From: CAZWQR01 sp964638595
Lineage (GTDB): Bacteria; Patescibacteriota; Minisyncoccia; Minisyncoccales; PEYH01
Direction: 5' to 3'
Assembly (NCBI GenBank): GCA_964638595.1
Contig: CAZWYU010000034.1
Span: 1 to 12,285, forward strand
DNA: 12,285 nucleotides
Under the pieces are notes generated by a model. It was not told where the DNA came from. It searched no databases and saw only the letters and a program-made list of their open reading frames with translations. Numbering within the stretch: the first letter of the stretch is position 1; every line of letters begins with the position of its first letter. Made by a program: the position numbers and the translations under genes. This document shows positions 1 to 7,161 of this stretch, in pieces.

Positions 1-623
1 AAGCCAATTTTTAGTATTTTGAAAAATAGCTTTTCTGAAATTTTAGGTTTATGAATATTGCTTATTTTTATAACTCCGCCATCTACCGTTGGTTGCGGAA
101 AAAATGCTTTTTTGGAAACAGAAAATAGAAATTCAGGTTTTCCATAAAAAACCACAGACATTTTTATTAAACTGCCTTTTTTTGAACAAATCTTTTCAGC
201 AACTTCTTTTTGAAGCATTAAAATCATTTTTTGGGGCTGGTTTTTTTGTTCAAGGAATTTTCTTATTATTGCCACTGCTATATTATAGGGAAGATTTGCT
301 ATTAAATTGTATTTCTTTGGCAAAGAATAGTTATTGTGTAGAGCATCAGCTTCAATTATTGAAACGTTTTTCATTGTTAAATTATTTTTAAGCCATTTTG
401 CCAATCTTTTGTCTTTTTCAATTGCAATCACTTTTTTTGTTTTCTTAGCTAATTCATTAGTTAAACTACCAAGGCCCGGACCAATCTCTAAGACGGTATC
501 TTTTTTCTTTAGTCCAGAGCAATTAATAATTTTTTTAATTATTTTTTCATCAATTAAAAAATTCTGTCCAAATTTTTTTAGAGCTTTGTTGGTTTTTAAA
601 AATTTTTTATCAATTAAGTCCAT
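1..623 (-). CDS. rsmA: 16S rRNA adenine dimethyltransferase RsmA/KsgA, 3' end outside window
   Basis: Reading the minus strand from the ATG at 623 gives about 207 residues with no stop before the window edge, so the C-terminal part is missing. RsmA uses S-adenosylmethionine to dimethylate two adjacent adenines in the 3'-terminal hairpin of 16S rRNA, a late 30S maturation step. The family signatures are in order: KKFGQNFLID near residues 16-25, the SAM-binding motif VLEIGPGLGSLT near 44-55, an acidic residue ending the second strand (AIEKD), EADAL, and the catalytic NLPYNI motif near 110-115, followed by the FFPQPTVDGGVI stretch typical of the family. An in-frame TAA lies upstream of the ATG, which fixes the start. 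There is no Shine-Dalgarno sequence before it. The gene is divergent from the peptidase gene at 759. Identification is near certain. Confidence 0.95.
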   Translation of the reverse strand, partial: MDLIDKKFLKTNKALKKFGQNFLIDEKIIKKIINCSGLKKKDTVLEIGPGLGSLTNELAKKTKKVIAIEKDKRLAKWLKNNLTMKNVSIIEADALHNNYSLPKKYNLIANLPYNIAVAIIRKFLEQKNQPQKMILMLQKEVAEKICSKKGSLIKMSVVFYGKPEFLFSVSKKAFFPQPTVDGGVIKISNIHKPKISEKLFFKILKIG

Positions 624-638
624 TTGTGGAAAAAATAC

Positions 639-693
639 TTGACTTTATATCTATTTTGATATTAAATGAAGAAAAGTTCAAGAAGCATATAAT
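639..693 (+). promoter_or_regulatory. putative promoter region for the M23 peptidase gene
   Basis: The 135-base divergent spacer between rsmA and the peptidase holds a perfect TATAAT at 688-693 on the plus strand, but no good -35 box at normal spacing. A TTGACT at 639-644 lies 15 bases before a weaker TATTAA at 660-665. Either could direct rightward transcription with a leader of about 65-95 bases. This is a pattern match in AT-rich DNA, so confidence is low. Confidence 0.3.
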
Positions 694-758
694 TCAGCAA
701 AGAGTTCTAAAGGGCTTTCTGTTGAAAAGATATTTCTAAGATTTTAGACAATAAAATA

Positions 759-1775
759 ATGTCGTTGTGGCTTAAAAAAATAGTTAAGCCCTTTTTTTGT
801 TTTTTATTTTTAATGATTGTTTTGTTTTATACTTTTTATTCAGAGCAACACAAACAAGATATATTTATATTGGAGGGCGAACAAGAAAGAGAAAATTCTA
901 TTTCCGCTCTCTGCCAAGGAGACGAAAGAAAGGATTTTCCAGACATATATTCTTTAGGGGAAAATAGCTTAAAAGCCATATCAGCTTCAGCTGTTTTAAA
1001 TTTTAATACCTTAGCCGTCTTTGGTAGCCAAGGATTAGAAAAGGGCCATGACGAAACGGGGATAAGCGAATATTTTGTTCAAAAAGGCGACACCTTGAGC
1101 AGTATTGCCCAAAAATTTGAGATTACTTTGAACACTTTGCTTTGGGCAAACGAGCTAAGTAACAGTTCTGTAATTAGTCCGGGTGATAAATTGATTATTC
1201 TGCCAATTAACGGTGCGATGTATATAGTGAATAAAGGCGATACTCTAAGCGAGATAGCAGAGTTATATAAAGCTAAAATATTGGATATTGCCGATTATAA
1301 TAATTTAGGTGAAGGAAGAGAAATTTTCATTGGCGACATCTTAATAATTCCTGGCGGGGAAAAACCAAAGACAGTTAGAGCAACGCCTGTTTATGTTAAA
1401 AATTCTGTTCCTAATTCTTATTTTATTTGTCCCGTTTCTTCTCCTTATTGGATTACCCAAGGACTTCATTGGTATAACGCTATTGATTTTTCTACTGGTA
1501 AGTGCGGTTCTCCTATTTATGCTACGGCTGGCGGAACAGTCCAAAGGACTGGTTATGATTCAAGGGCGGGTCGATATGTAAGGATTCTTCATCCAAATGG
1601 TGTGGTGACTTTTTATGGACATATGTCTAAGATAGTTGCTACTGCTGGGAAAACTGTCTCACAAGGTGAAATCATTGGTTACATTGGCTATTCTGGCCAT
1701 ACAATTCCAGCTGGTCCTTCGGGTTGCCATCTCCACTTTGATGTTCGGGGAGCTAAAAATCCTTTTGATTACTAA
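759..1775 (+). CDS. membrane-anchored or secreted LysM-M23 peptidoglycan endopeptidase
   Basis: This 338-residue protein is a probable cell-wall hydrolase. Residues 8-27 form a hydrophobic N-terminal segment after KK (signal anchor or signal peptide). Residues 28-100 are a low-homology linker. Two LysM repeats follow at about 104-150 and 154-199, each containing the KGDTLS core; LysM binds the glycan of peptidoglycan. Residues 220-338 are a peptidase M23 (lysostaphin/LytM-type) domain. Candidate zinc and catalytic residues are H237 and D243 (HWYNAID), H288 (YGHMS), H324 and H326 (GCHLHFD), so it looks catalytically intact. It should cleave peptide crosslinks outside the membrane during growth or division. 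The ATG has no Shine-Dalgarno sequence; the start is chosen because it places the hydrophobic segment at the N-terminus. The gene is a single unit, ending at the terminator directly behind it. Confidence 0.94.
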   Translation: MSLWLKKIVKPFFCFLFLMIVLFYTFYSEQHKQDIFILEGEQERENSISALCQGDERKDFPDIYSLGENSLKAISASAVLNFNTLAVFGSQGLEKGHDETGISEYFVQKGDTLSSIAQKFEITLNTLLWANELSNSSVISPGDKLIILPINGAMYIVNKGDTLSEIAELYKAKILDIADYNNLGEGREIFIGDILIIPGGEKPKTVRATPVYVKNSVPNSYFICPVSSPYWITQGLHWYNAIDFSTGKCGSPIYATAGGTVQRTGYDSRAGRYVRILHPNGVVTFYGHMSKIVATAGKTVSQGEIIGYIGYSGHTIPAGPSGCHLHFDVRGAKNPFDY

Positions 1776-1801
1776 AAAAACTGTTTTAACAACAGTTTTT
1801 T
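1775..1801. terminator. bidirectional intrinsic terminator between convergent genes
   Basis: A perfect inverted repeat has arms at 1775-1785 and 1791-1801 (core ACTGTT/AACAGT) and a 5-base loop, TTAAC. The A-rich left arm and T-rich right arm give a U-tract for transcripts from either direction. It lies between the stop codon of the M23 gene (plus) and that of the DksA-like gene (minus, 1814), where a shared terminator is expected. Confidence 0.85.
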
Positions 1802-1813
1802 AATTAATAAAAT

Positions 1814-2194
1814 TTAGTTGGCAGGACTGCATTTAATACAGAATTGGGCTTCAGGACAAGCTATTAATCTCTTTTCAGAGATGTTTTTTTTGCATTTTTC
1901 ACATTTGCCATATTTGTTTCTTTCTATTTTTTCTAAAGCTTTTTCTATTAATTCAAGCTTTAGCTCCATAGCTTGTTCTAATGGAAGTCTTTTTAGATAT
2001 TCTTCTACTTCATCTTGGGCAACTTCTAAACGAGAGCCACCAATCTCTGAACCGTCAAATTCAGGAAAATCAGAGTTCCAATTGCCCTCCCTTCTTGGAT
2101 CTTTTTTAGCAAAGCCCTCGAGTTCCTTTTCTAATTCTTTTTTCTTTTTCTCTAATACTTTTTTTTGTTTTTCAATAAAATTTTTTGTAATCAT
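1814..2194 (-). CDS. DksA/TraR-family C4 zinc-finger protein
   Basis: This 126-residue protein has an N-terminal coiled coil (about 5-30), a middle segment rich in acidic residues (NWNSDFPEF), a helix with LPLEQAMELKLELIEKAL, and a C-terminal zinc finger with C98-x2-C101 and C119-x2-C122. C113 is an extra cysteine. The spacing and the ISEKRL..CPEAQFC stretch match the DksA/TraR zinc-finger family, whose studied members bind the secondary channel of RNA polymerase and alter initiation. The paired aspartates at the coiled-coil tip of E. coli DksA are not evident, so a DksA-like effect on rRNA promoters should not be assumed. Its ATG overlaps the TGA of the upstream coiled-coil gene (ATGA, 2191-2194). 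With no Shine-Dalgarno sequence, translation probably depends on that coupling. It is the last gene of the minus-strand block. Confidence 0.9.
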   Translation of the reverse strand: MITKNFIEKQKKVLEKKKKELEKELEGFAKKDPRREGNWNSDFPEFDGSEIGGSRLEVAQDEVEEYLKRLPLEQAMELKLELIEKALEKIERNKYGKCEKCKKNISEKRLIACPEAQFCIKCSPAN

Positions 2195-4881
2195 TGATTT
2201 TTAATTATTTCTGTAATTGGAGTGCAACAAGTAGCAAAATAAAGCTTGTTGTCCATAATTGTATAACAATTTCCATAACAGTCAGGATTTCCCCTTAAAC
2301 TTAAATGACGAAGCTTATGGCCACCATAAGTTGTTTCTTTGAAGTTAACACTTGAAGAAAGATTTTGTTTGCCAAGAATTAAACCTAAATTTTTTGTTTG
2401 CAAGGGAAGAGTTTTTTCCCATTCAGACATAGTTTGTCTTAATATTTCTGGATTAACATTGGAGTTTTCCAAGGCCTCAAGTTCTTCTGCAGAGATTTCC
2501 CCAGAAGCAATTAGACTTTCTAAAATATCTGACGATATTCCAAGATCTAAGTCTTGGGTACTAGTAGCAAGCTCTGCCACAAAACCAAAGACATTATATT
2601 CTTTAGTCTTATAATAATAAAAAGTAGCATCGTTTTTTAGTTCTTTATATAGGTTTATTGGAGGATTGAGTTCTATAAATGGCAATATTTCCTTTAAGCC
2701 CAGATATTCTTTGCTTTCTATGTTCTGAATATGGATTCTGGTAAACTTATTTATTCCGAGATTCTCATTATTATAAATAGAATTTATAAAAGGGGCTATC
2801 TCTTCTTCATTTGATATTTTTTTACGAATTGCGGTGTCTATTATTTGTATAAGCGATTCAGGAGGATTGCTTTCTTGAGGTTCTGGCATTGGTGTCGGAC
2901 TTGGTGTCGGACTTGGTGTTGTTTCTGGTGTTATTGTTGGGCTTGGGCTTGGTTCTTCTGTATATGTAGGTATCGGTTGCGGTTCTTCTTTGCCTCTTGC
3001 TTTAGCAAACCAATACCAAAAGCCAATTACTAAAATGATAGCTAAAGTTGCTATGGCAATCAATATAATTTTTTTTCTTGAGTTGCCTCCCATGCTTTCA
3101 GGACCCACAGTCATTAAAGGAGACCTTTGAGAACTTTGTTGTTGTGTTGTTTGCTCAACAGGGTAGGAAACATCTGCTTGATTGTTTATTGTCCCCGAAG
3201 CTCCCTGTCTTATTCTTTGTAAAATTTGATCTTCCTTTTCCTGAATTCCCTGTTTTCTTCTTTCTCTTAAGCGCTTTAAAAGAGCTTCTCTTCTTTTTTT
3301 CTGTTCCAGTTGAGCTAATTCTTTTTTAGCTTCAGAATTTTCTTCTTTTTCTCCCTTTTCTTCTTTTTTTTCCTCTGGGGCGCCAAATGGACTTGGCTTG
3401 GTTTCTTTAATCTTTTTGGCTTGGAGGCTGGAGCTTGCTTTTTCACCCTTATTTTTCCCTTCCTCCTCCTCTTCTTCATCTAATTCTATTTTTTCATTTT
3501 CTTCTCTTTCTGTTTTTTGAGATTTTAGATTTTCAACTTTTTTAGGTAGCTCAATTCCAAGCAAAATATTAATTTCCTGAATTTTTGTTCTCAACTGATT
3601 CTCTCGTTCTAGAATATTATCGTACTTTACATTTATTCTATTTTCTTCCAGTCTGACTTTTTGTTTTTCTTCTTCTATATTCCAGCGTTGCCTTTCTAAT
3701 TTAGAGCGTATAACTTCAAGTTTAGCTCTTTCTTTTTCTATTCTCTGTTTATCAGAACCACTTGCTAAGCTTTCTTCCTTTTGGACATAGTTAATTTCTT
3801 TTTCTATTTTTTCTTCTCTGGTTACTAATTCAGCCAACTTTTCTTCTATTTCCTTTCTATCTTCTATTATGGTTTTTTTGAGATGGGCATATTCTGATTT
3901 TTCTTTTACTAGTCGGCTTATTTCTTTTTGAATCTTGTCTTTTTCTTTCTCTTTTTCAATTTTTTGAAGTTCTTTGTTAATGTCTTCAATTTCTTGCTTT
4001 GTTTTTGCCTCCTGTTGGGCTATTTGTTGGAAGCCAAAATGAATTTCCTGTAATTGTTTTTCAATCTTATATTTTTTTTGTTCAAAATCCCAACGTTGTT
4101 GTTCAATTGCCTCTCTTTCTTTTTCGGCTAATTGTCTTTCTTGTTCGGCTTTTTGTCTTTGCCTTGGAGTAATAGCGGTTTTTTCTATGTTTTCTATAAA
4201 CTTTATATTATCTTCTATTTTCTTTTCACTCTCTAAAATAGGATGGAGGTCTTTTTCAATTTTTACTTTTTGTTTTAGATAATATTCTTTGCTTTCTTCT
4301 AATGGTATTTTTTGTTTTTCAAGTTCTTTTAGAGAATTTTGAAGTTCTTCTTTTCTTTCAATCAACTCTTTCATTGTTCTTTTCTTTTCTTCTTCCTGCG
4401 CTTTTTCTTCTTGAGCCAGCATTTCTTTATCTGTTTCTTTTTCAATCTTTGCCTTGACAAATTTTTCTCTTTCTAAAGCCCGTTCTCTTATCTTTTGGGC
4501 TATTTCTAATTCCTCTTCTGCTTCTTCTTTAATTTTGGCTTCTTCTTTAATTTTGGCCTCTTCTCGTTTTATTTTTTCTTCGGTTTCCATTTTTTCTTCT
4601 TTTTTCTTTTCTATTTCTTCAGCTTCTTTTTTAGCTTTTTCTCTTATCTTTTCAATAATTTCTTTTTCTTTTTGAGTTTTATTTTGTTTCTCGGCTTCTA
4701 TTTGATTTTCTTTTTTGCTATGGAGGGCTTTTTTATATCTTTCAATCAGACTATTAAGCTCATTCTCTTGCAAAACTAAATTCCATTGCCCGTAAGTAAA
4801 ACCAGCCAAATCTTTTTTCATTGTTCTTATGGCTTCAGGTGGAATATTTAAAATACTTGAATTAAAATCTTCTTTTGGCAT
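2191..4881 (-). CDS. large coiled-coil single-pass membrane protein with extracytoplasmic C-terminal domain, function unknown
   Basis: This 896-residue protein reads in order: a short N-terminal segment (1-50, with PPEAIRTMKKDLAGF); a very long Lys/Glu/Gln-rich coiled coil (about 55-450); an acidic run (E469-E474); a basic helix (516-560); a Gln/Ser linker; one transmembrane helix (605-625) preceded by RKK; a Pro/Ser/Thr linker (632-672); and a globular domain (673-896). No N-terminal signal is present, so the coiled coil should be cytoplasmic and the last 270 residues outside. The coiled coil holds two related units about 136 residues apart, each containing QRW (W264, W400). The C-terminal domain, with the landmarks FGFVAEL, SEWEKT, YGGHKLRH and YTIMDNKLYFAT, resembles one I recall from many uncharacterised Parcubacteria membrane proteins; I know no function. 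Four cysteines cluster near the end (C868, C872, C885, C886). It lies after pnp and is coupled to the DksA-like gene. A structural or anchoring role is only a guess. Confidence 0.88.
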   Translation of the reverse strand: MPKEDFNSSILNIPPEAIRTMKKDLAGFTYGQWNLVLQENELNSLIERYKKALHSKKENQIEAEKQNKTQKEKEIIEKIREKAKKEAEEIEKKKEEKMETEEKIKREEAKIKEEAKIKEEAEEELEIAQKIRERALEREKFVKAKIEKETDKEMLAQEEKAQEEEKKRTMKELIERKEELQNSLKELEKQKIPLEESKEYYLKQKVKIEKDLHPILESEKKIEDNIKFIENIEKTAITPRQRQKAEQERQLAEKEREAIEQQRWDFEQKKYKIEKQLQEIHFGFQQIAQQEAKTKQEIEDINKELQKIEKEKEKDKIQKEISRLVKEKSEYAHLKKTIIEDRKEIEEKLAELVTREEKIEKEINYVQKEESLASGSDKQRIEKERAKLEVIRSKLERQRWNIEEEKQKVRLEENRINVKYDNILERENQLRTKIQEINILLGIELPKKVENLKSQKTEREENEKIELDEEEEEEGKNKGEKASSSLQAKKIKETKPSPFGAPEEKKEEKGEKEENSEAKKELAQLEQKKRREALLKRLRERRKQGIQEKEDQILQRIRQGASGTINNQADVSYPVEQTTQQQSSQRSPLMTVGPESMGGNSRKKIILIAIATLAIILVIGFWYWFAKARGKEEPQPIPTYTEEPSPSPTITPETTPSPTPSPTPMPEPQESNPPESLIQIIDTAIRKKISNEEEIAPFINSIYNNENLGINKFTRIHIQNIESKEYLGLKEILPFIELNPPINLYKELKNDATFYYYKTKEYNVFGFVAELATSTQDLDLGISSDILESLIASGEISAEELEALENSNVNPEILRQTMSEWEKTLPLQTKNLGLILGKQNLSSSVNFKETTYGGHKLRHLSLRGNPDCYGNCYTIMDNKLYFATCCTPITEIIKNQ
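2889..2920. repeat. 12-base tandem repeat encoding the Pro/Ser/Thr linker
   Basis: TTGGTGTCGGAC occurs twice in succession (2889-2900, 2901-2912), followed by a partial third copy. Read on the minus strand it encodes the SPTP units of the linker just outside the transmembrane helix. Such a repeat can change copy number by slippage in steps of four residues without shifting frame. Confidence 0.85.
4523..4564. repeat. 18-base tandem repeat in the coiled-coil region
   Basis: TCTTCTTTAATTTTGGCT at 4523-4540 is repeated at 4541-4558 with one change, then TCTTCT begins a third copy. On the minus strand it encodes the EEAKIK hexapeptide repeat near residues 107-120 of the coiled-coil protein, so it is a recent in-frame duplication. 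Confidence 0.85.
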
Positions 4882-4904
4882 ATATTGTTTTGATAAAACA
4901 AAAC

Positions 4905-4956
4905 TGCCTGTTTTAAATTAAAACTCTTGTAAATATATTAACATATTTAGCAGGCA
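4905..4956 (-). promoter_or_regulatory. possible folded RNA element (attenuator or terminator) between pnp and the coiled-coil gene
   Basis: Within the 106-base spacer, TGCCTG (4905-4910) and CAGGCA (4951-4956) can form an outer stem. It encloses two smaller inverted repeats: TTTT/AAAA around 4911-4923 and TAAATAT/ATATTTA at 4930-4949. In the minus-strand RNA the outer stem is followed by GUUUUGUUUU, only about 15 bases before the coiled-coil start codon. This suggests a leaky terminator after pnp or an attenuator for the downstream pair. Short AT-rich stems arise easily by chance, so confidence is limited. Confidence 0.4.
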
Positions 4957-4987
4957 TAATTTAGGGGTGAATTACTCACAGGTGGCT

Positions 4988-7078
4988 TTAGCTCTTTTTT
5001 GCTTCTTTGAGCGAGAGATTTATCCTCCCTTGTTTATCAATAGAGATTACTTTTACTGGAATAATATCTCCTATCTTTAGTATATCTCCAACTTCTTTTA
5101 TGTGTTTTTCTGAAAGCTGGGATATGTGGACTAAGCCGTCTTTTCCGGGCAAAATTTCTACGAAAGCGCCAAAGTCAAGAATTTTTTTAACCTCTCCTTC
5201 ATAAATTTCTCCAACTTCAACCTCTCTAGTTAAAGAGTTTATCCAATCAATTGCTTTTTGGGCTGATTCTTGGTTTTCAGCGGCAATAAATACATTACCA
5301 TCATCTTCAATATCTATTTCAACTTCGCATTGCTCAATAATTTCATTGATTGTTTTTCCGCCGGAACCGATTACTAAGCCAATTTTATTTTTGTCTATTT
5401 TAGTTTGGAATATTCTTGGAGCTAATGGCGAGATTTCTTTTTTGGGTTCATTTAAAGTTTTAGCAGTTTTAGCAAGAATTTCTTTTCTAGCTTTCTTTGC
5501 TGCTTCTAATGTTTGGCTAATTATTTCTTGATTTAAACCTTTTATTTTTACATCTAATTGAATTGCGGTTATTCCCTTATCGGTTCCGGCTACTTTAAAA
5601 TCCATTCCTCCAAAATGGTCTTCTGGCCCTTGGATGTCAGTTAAAAGTTTGTAATTATTATCTTCTTGGATTATTCCCATAGCAATACCAGCGGCCGGTC
5701 TTTTAATTGGTACTCCGGCGTCCATTAAAGCTAAAGAAGAAGAGGAAACCGAAGCCATAGAAGTAGAGCCATTAGAGGAAAATATTTCAGTGACTACTCT
5801 TATTGTATAGGGAAAATCTTCACTATTAGGGATTATTGGTAAAAGTGCTTTTTCGGCCAAAGCCCCATGACCAATTTCTCTTCTGCCCGGACCTCTTAAA
5901 AATTTTACTTCTCCCGAACAGTAAGGAGGAAAATTATAATGGTGCATAAAACCTTTTTTGCCCTGAAATTCCATAGCATCTATAAGTTTTTGGTCTCCAG
6001 GGGAGCCAAGGGTGACAATAGAGAGTGATTTTGTTTTTCCTCTTAGAAAAATAGCTGAACCATGAGCTCTAGGCAAAACATTATTTTCAGAATCAATTGG
6101 TCTTATCTCGTCAAGTTTTCTTGAGTCTGGTCTTTTGTCATATTGTAATACATTATAGGTTAAAATTTCTTTGAAAATTTGTTCTATAATTTCTCTACTA
6201 TAGCTAACTTTTTCTTCCCCAAATTTTTCTTCAGCTTTTTCTTCAATTTCTTTTAAAAGTTCCTGCATAGTTTTTTTGTTTTCAACTGTACTCGATTGAT
6301 ACATTGCTTTCTCTAATTTATCTTTGTAATTATCTTTAATAAAGCTGTCTATTTCAGGAAAACTTTCTTCCTCAATTTTTATTTTTGCTTTGCCTTTTTC
6401 TTTTATAATCTTTTTTTCAAAAGCGACAATTTTTTCTAATTCTGGTTTAGCTTTAGCTATTGTCTCCAAAATTTCTGCTTCCTCTATTTCATTAGCGTCG
6501 GCTTCAAGCATATTTATCAGAAGCTCTTGTTCTTGAAGAGCACAAATAGTTGTTTCATAAGCCGCTTTTTCTCTTTCTTCATAAGTTGGGAGCATAATTT
6601 CTTCGTTGGTTTTTTTAGCTGTTCTTAGACCGGCTACTGGTCCTTGCCAAGGGATATCAGAAATTCCTAAGGCCATAGAGGCCGCAATAATTCCGGCAAT
6701 GTCAGGGTCGTTTTTTTCATCAAAAGAAAAACAGGTAATAATTACCTGAACCTCCCTTTTAAGTCCTTTGGGAAATAGAGGTCGAATTGTTCTGTCAATT
6801 AAGCGTGAGGTTAAAATAGCGCCGTCAGAAGGTCTTCCTTCTCTTCTCATAAATCTGGAACCCAATATTTTTCCAGCAGCATAAAATTTTTCTTGATATT
6901 CAACTGTTAGAGGAAAAAAATCTAAATTTTTTAAATCAAAGGAAGACATAGTGGCAGTAGCTAAAACTAAAGTTTCGCCTATTTTTACAAATACGCTACC
7001 ATTAGCTTGTTCTGCCAACTTATCTATTGAAACTTCAATTTTTTTATCTCCTACCTCTAATTGATATTCATCTACCAT
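4988..7078 (-). CDS. pnp: polyribonucleotide nucleotidyltransferase (PNPase)
   Basis: This is a full-length PNPase, 696 residues from the ATG at 7078; an in-frame TTG two codons earlier (7084) is possible but less likely. PNPase degrades RNA 3'-to-5' by phosphorolysis, and can add tails, as a ring-shaped trimer in the cytoplasm. Domains in order: RNase PH-like 1 (about 5-145, with FMRREGRPSDGA), a helical domain (about 230-305), RNase PH-like 2 (about 320-535), KH (about 555-615, GSGGKT loop) and S1 (about 622-690). The catalytic-site stretch PEDHFGGMDFKVAGTDKGI is intact: D487, D493 and K495 match E. coli D486, D492 and K494. The gene follows rpsO and the NYN gene, echoing the common rpsO-pnp pairing, and a leader inverted repeat precedes it. 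There is no Shine-Dalgarno sequence. Identification is certain. Confidence 0.98.
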   Translation of the reverse strand: MVDEYQLEVGDKKIEVSIDKLAEQANGSVFVKIGETLVLATATMSSFDLKNLDFFPLTVEYQEKFYAAGKILGSRFMRREGRPSDGAILTSRLIDRTIRPLFPKGLKREVQVIITCFSFDEKNDPDIAGIIAASMALGISDIPWQGPVAGLRTAKKTNEEIMLPTYEEREKAAYETTICALQEQELLINMLEADANEIEEAEILETIAKAKPELEKIVAFEKKIIKEKGKAKIKIEEESFPEIDSFIKDNYKDKLEKAMYQSSTVENKKTMQELLKEIEEKAEEKFGEEKVSYSREIIEQIFKEILTYNVLQYDKRPDSRKLDEIRPIDSENNVLPRAHGSAIFLRGKTKSLSIVTLGSPGDQKLIDAMEFQGKKGFMHHYNFPPYCSGEVKFLRGPGRREIGHGALAEKALLPIIPNSEDFPYTIRVVTEIFSSNGSTSMASVSSSSLALMDAGVPIKRPAAGIAMGIIQEDNNYKLLTDIQGPEDHFGGMDFKVAGTDKGITAIQLDVKIKGLNQEIISQTLEAAKKARKEILAKTAKTLNEPKKEISPLAPRIFQTKIDKNKIGLVIGSGGKTINEIIEQCEVEIDIEDDGNVFIAAENQESAQKAIDWINSLTREVEVGEIYEGEVKKILDFGAFVEILPGKDGLVHISQLSEKHIKEVGDILKIGDIIPVKVISIDKQGRINLSLKEAKKS

Positions 7079-7096
7079 AATCAAATTACATTAAGA

Positions 7097-7122
7097 ATTA
7101 TATATGAATAATTTAATTTCAA
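7097..7122 (-). promoter_or_regulatory. possible internal promoter for pnp
   Basis: On the minus strand a perfect TATAAT (7102-7097) lies about 20 bases before the pnp ATG. The nearest -35-like box, TTGAAA (7122-7117), is only 14 bases upstream of it, shorter than usual, and overlaps one arm of the leader hairpin. If used, it would give an mRNA with a leader of only about 12 bases that skips the hairpin. This is a weak call. Confidence 0.3.
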
Positions 7123-7160
7123 GGTTTTTCCCTATTTCAGTGTCCTGACGAAATTAAATT
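7110..7160 (-). promoter_or_regulatory. inverted repeat (hairpin) in the pnp leader
   Basis: AATTTAATTTC (7110-7120) and GAAATTAAATT (7150-7160) are perfectly complementary over 11 bases. Inside, AGG (7122-7124) and CCT (7144-7146) extend the stem after a small internal loop, leaving a loop of about 19 bases. The hairpin starts one base after the NYN stop codon and has no following U-tract, so it does not look like a terminator. In E. coli the pnp leader forms a stem cleaved by RNase III, which allows PNPase autoregulation. A similar role here is inference from position only. Confidence 0.55.
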
Positions 7161-7161
7161 C

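Noticed and set aside
89..642. Two plus-strand open frames of about 100 codons
   Set aside because: They are antisense to rsmA, whose minus-strand reading shows all family motifs; their Phe/Leu-rich translation is the shadow of a Lys-rich gene.
2339..4675. Several plus-strand frames of 60-90 codons
   Set aside because: They are antisense to the coiled-coil gene and reflect its Glu/Lys-rich codons read backwards.
7079..7084. TTG start for pnp two codons upstream
   Set aside because: The ATG at 7078 is favoured and gives a normal PNPase N-terminus; neither start has a Shine-Dalgarno sequence, so the TTG is not excluded.
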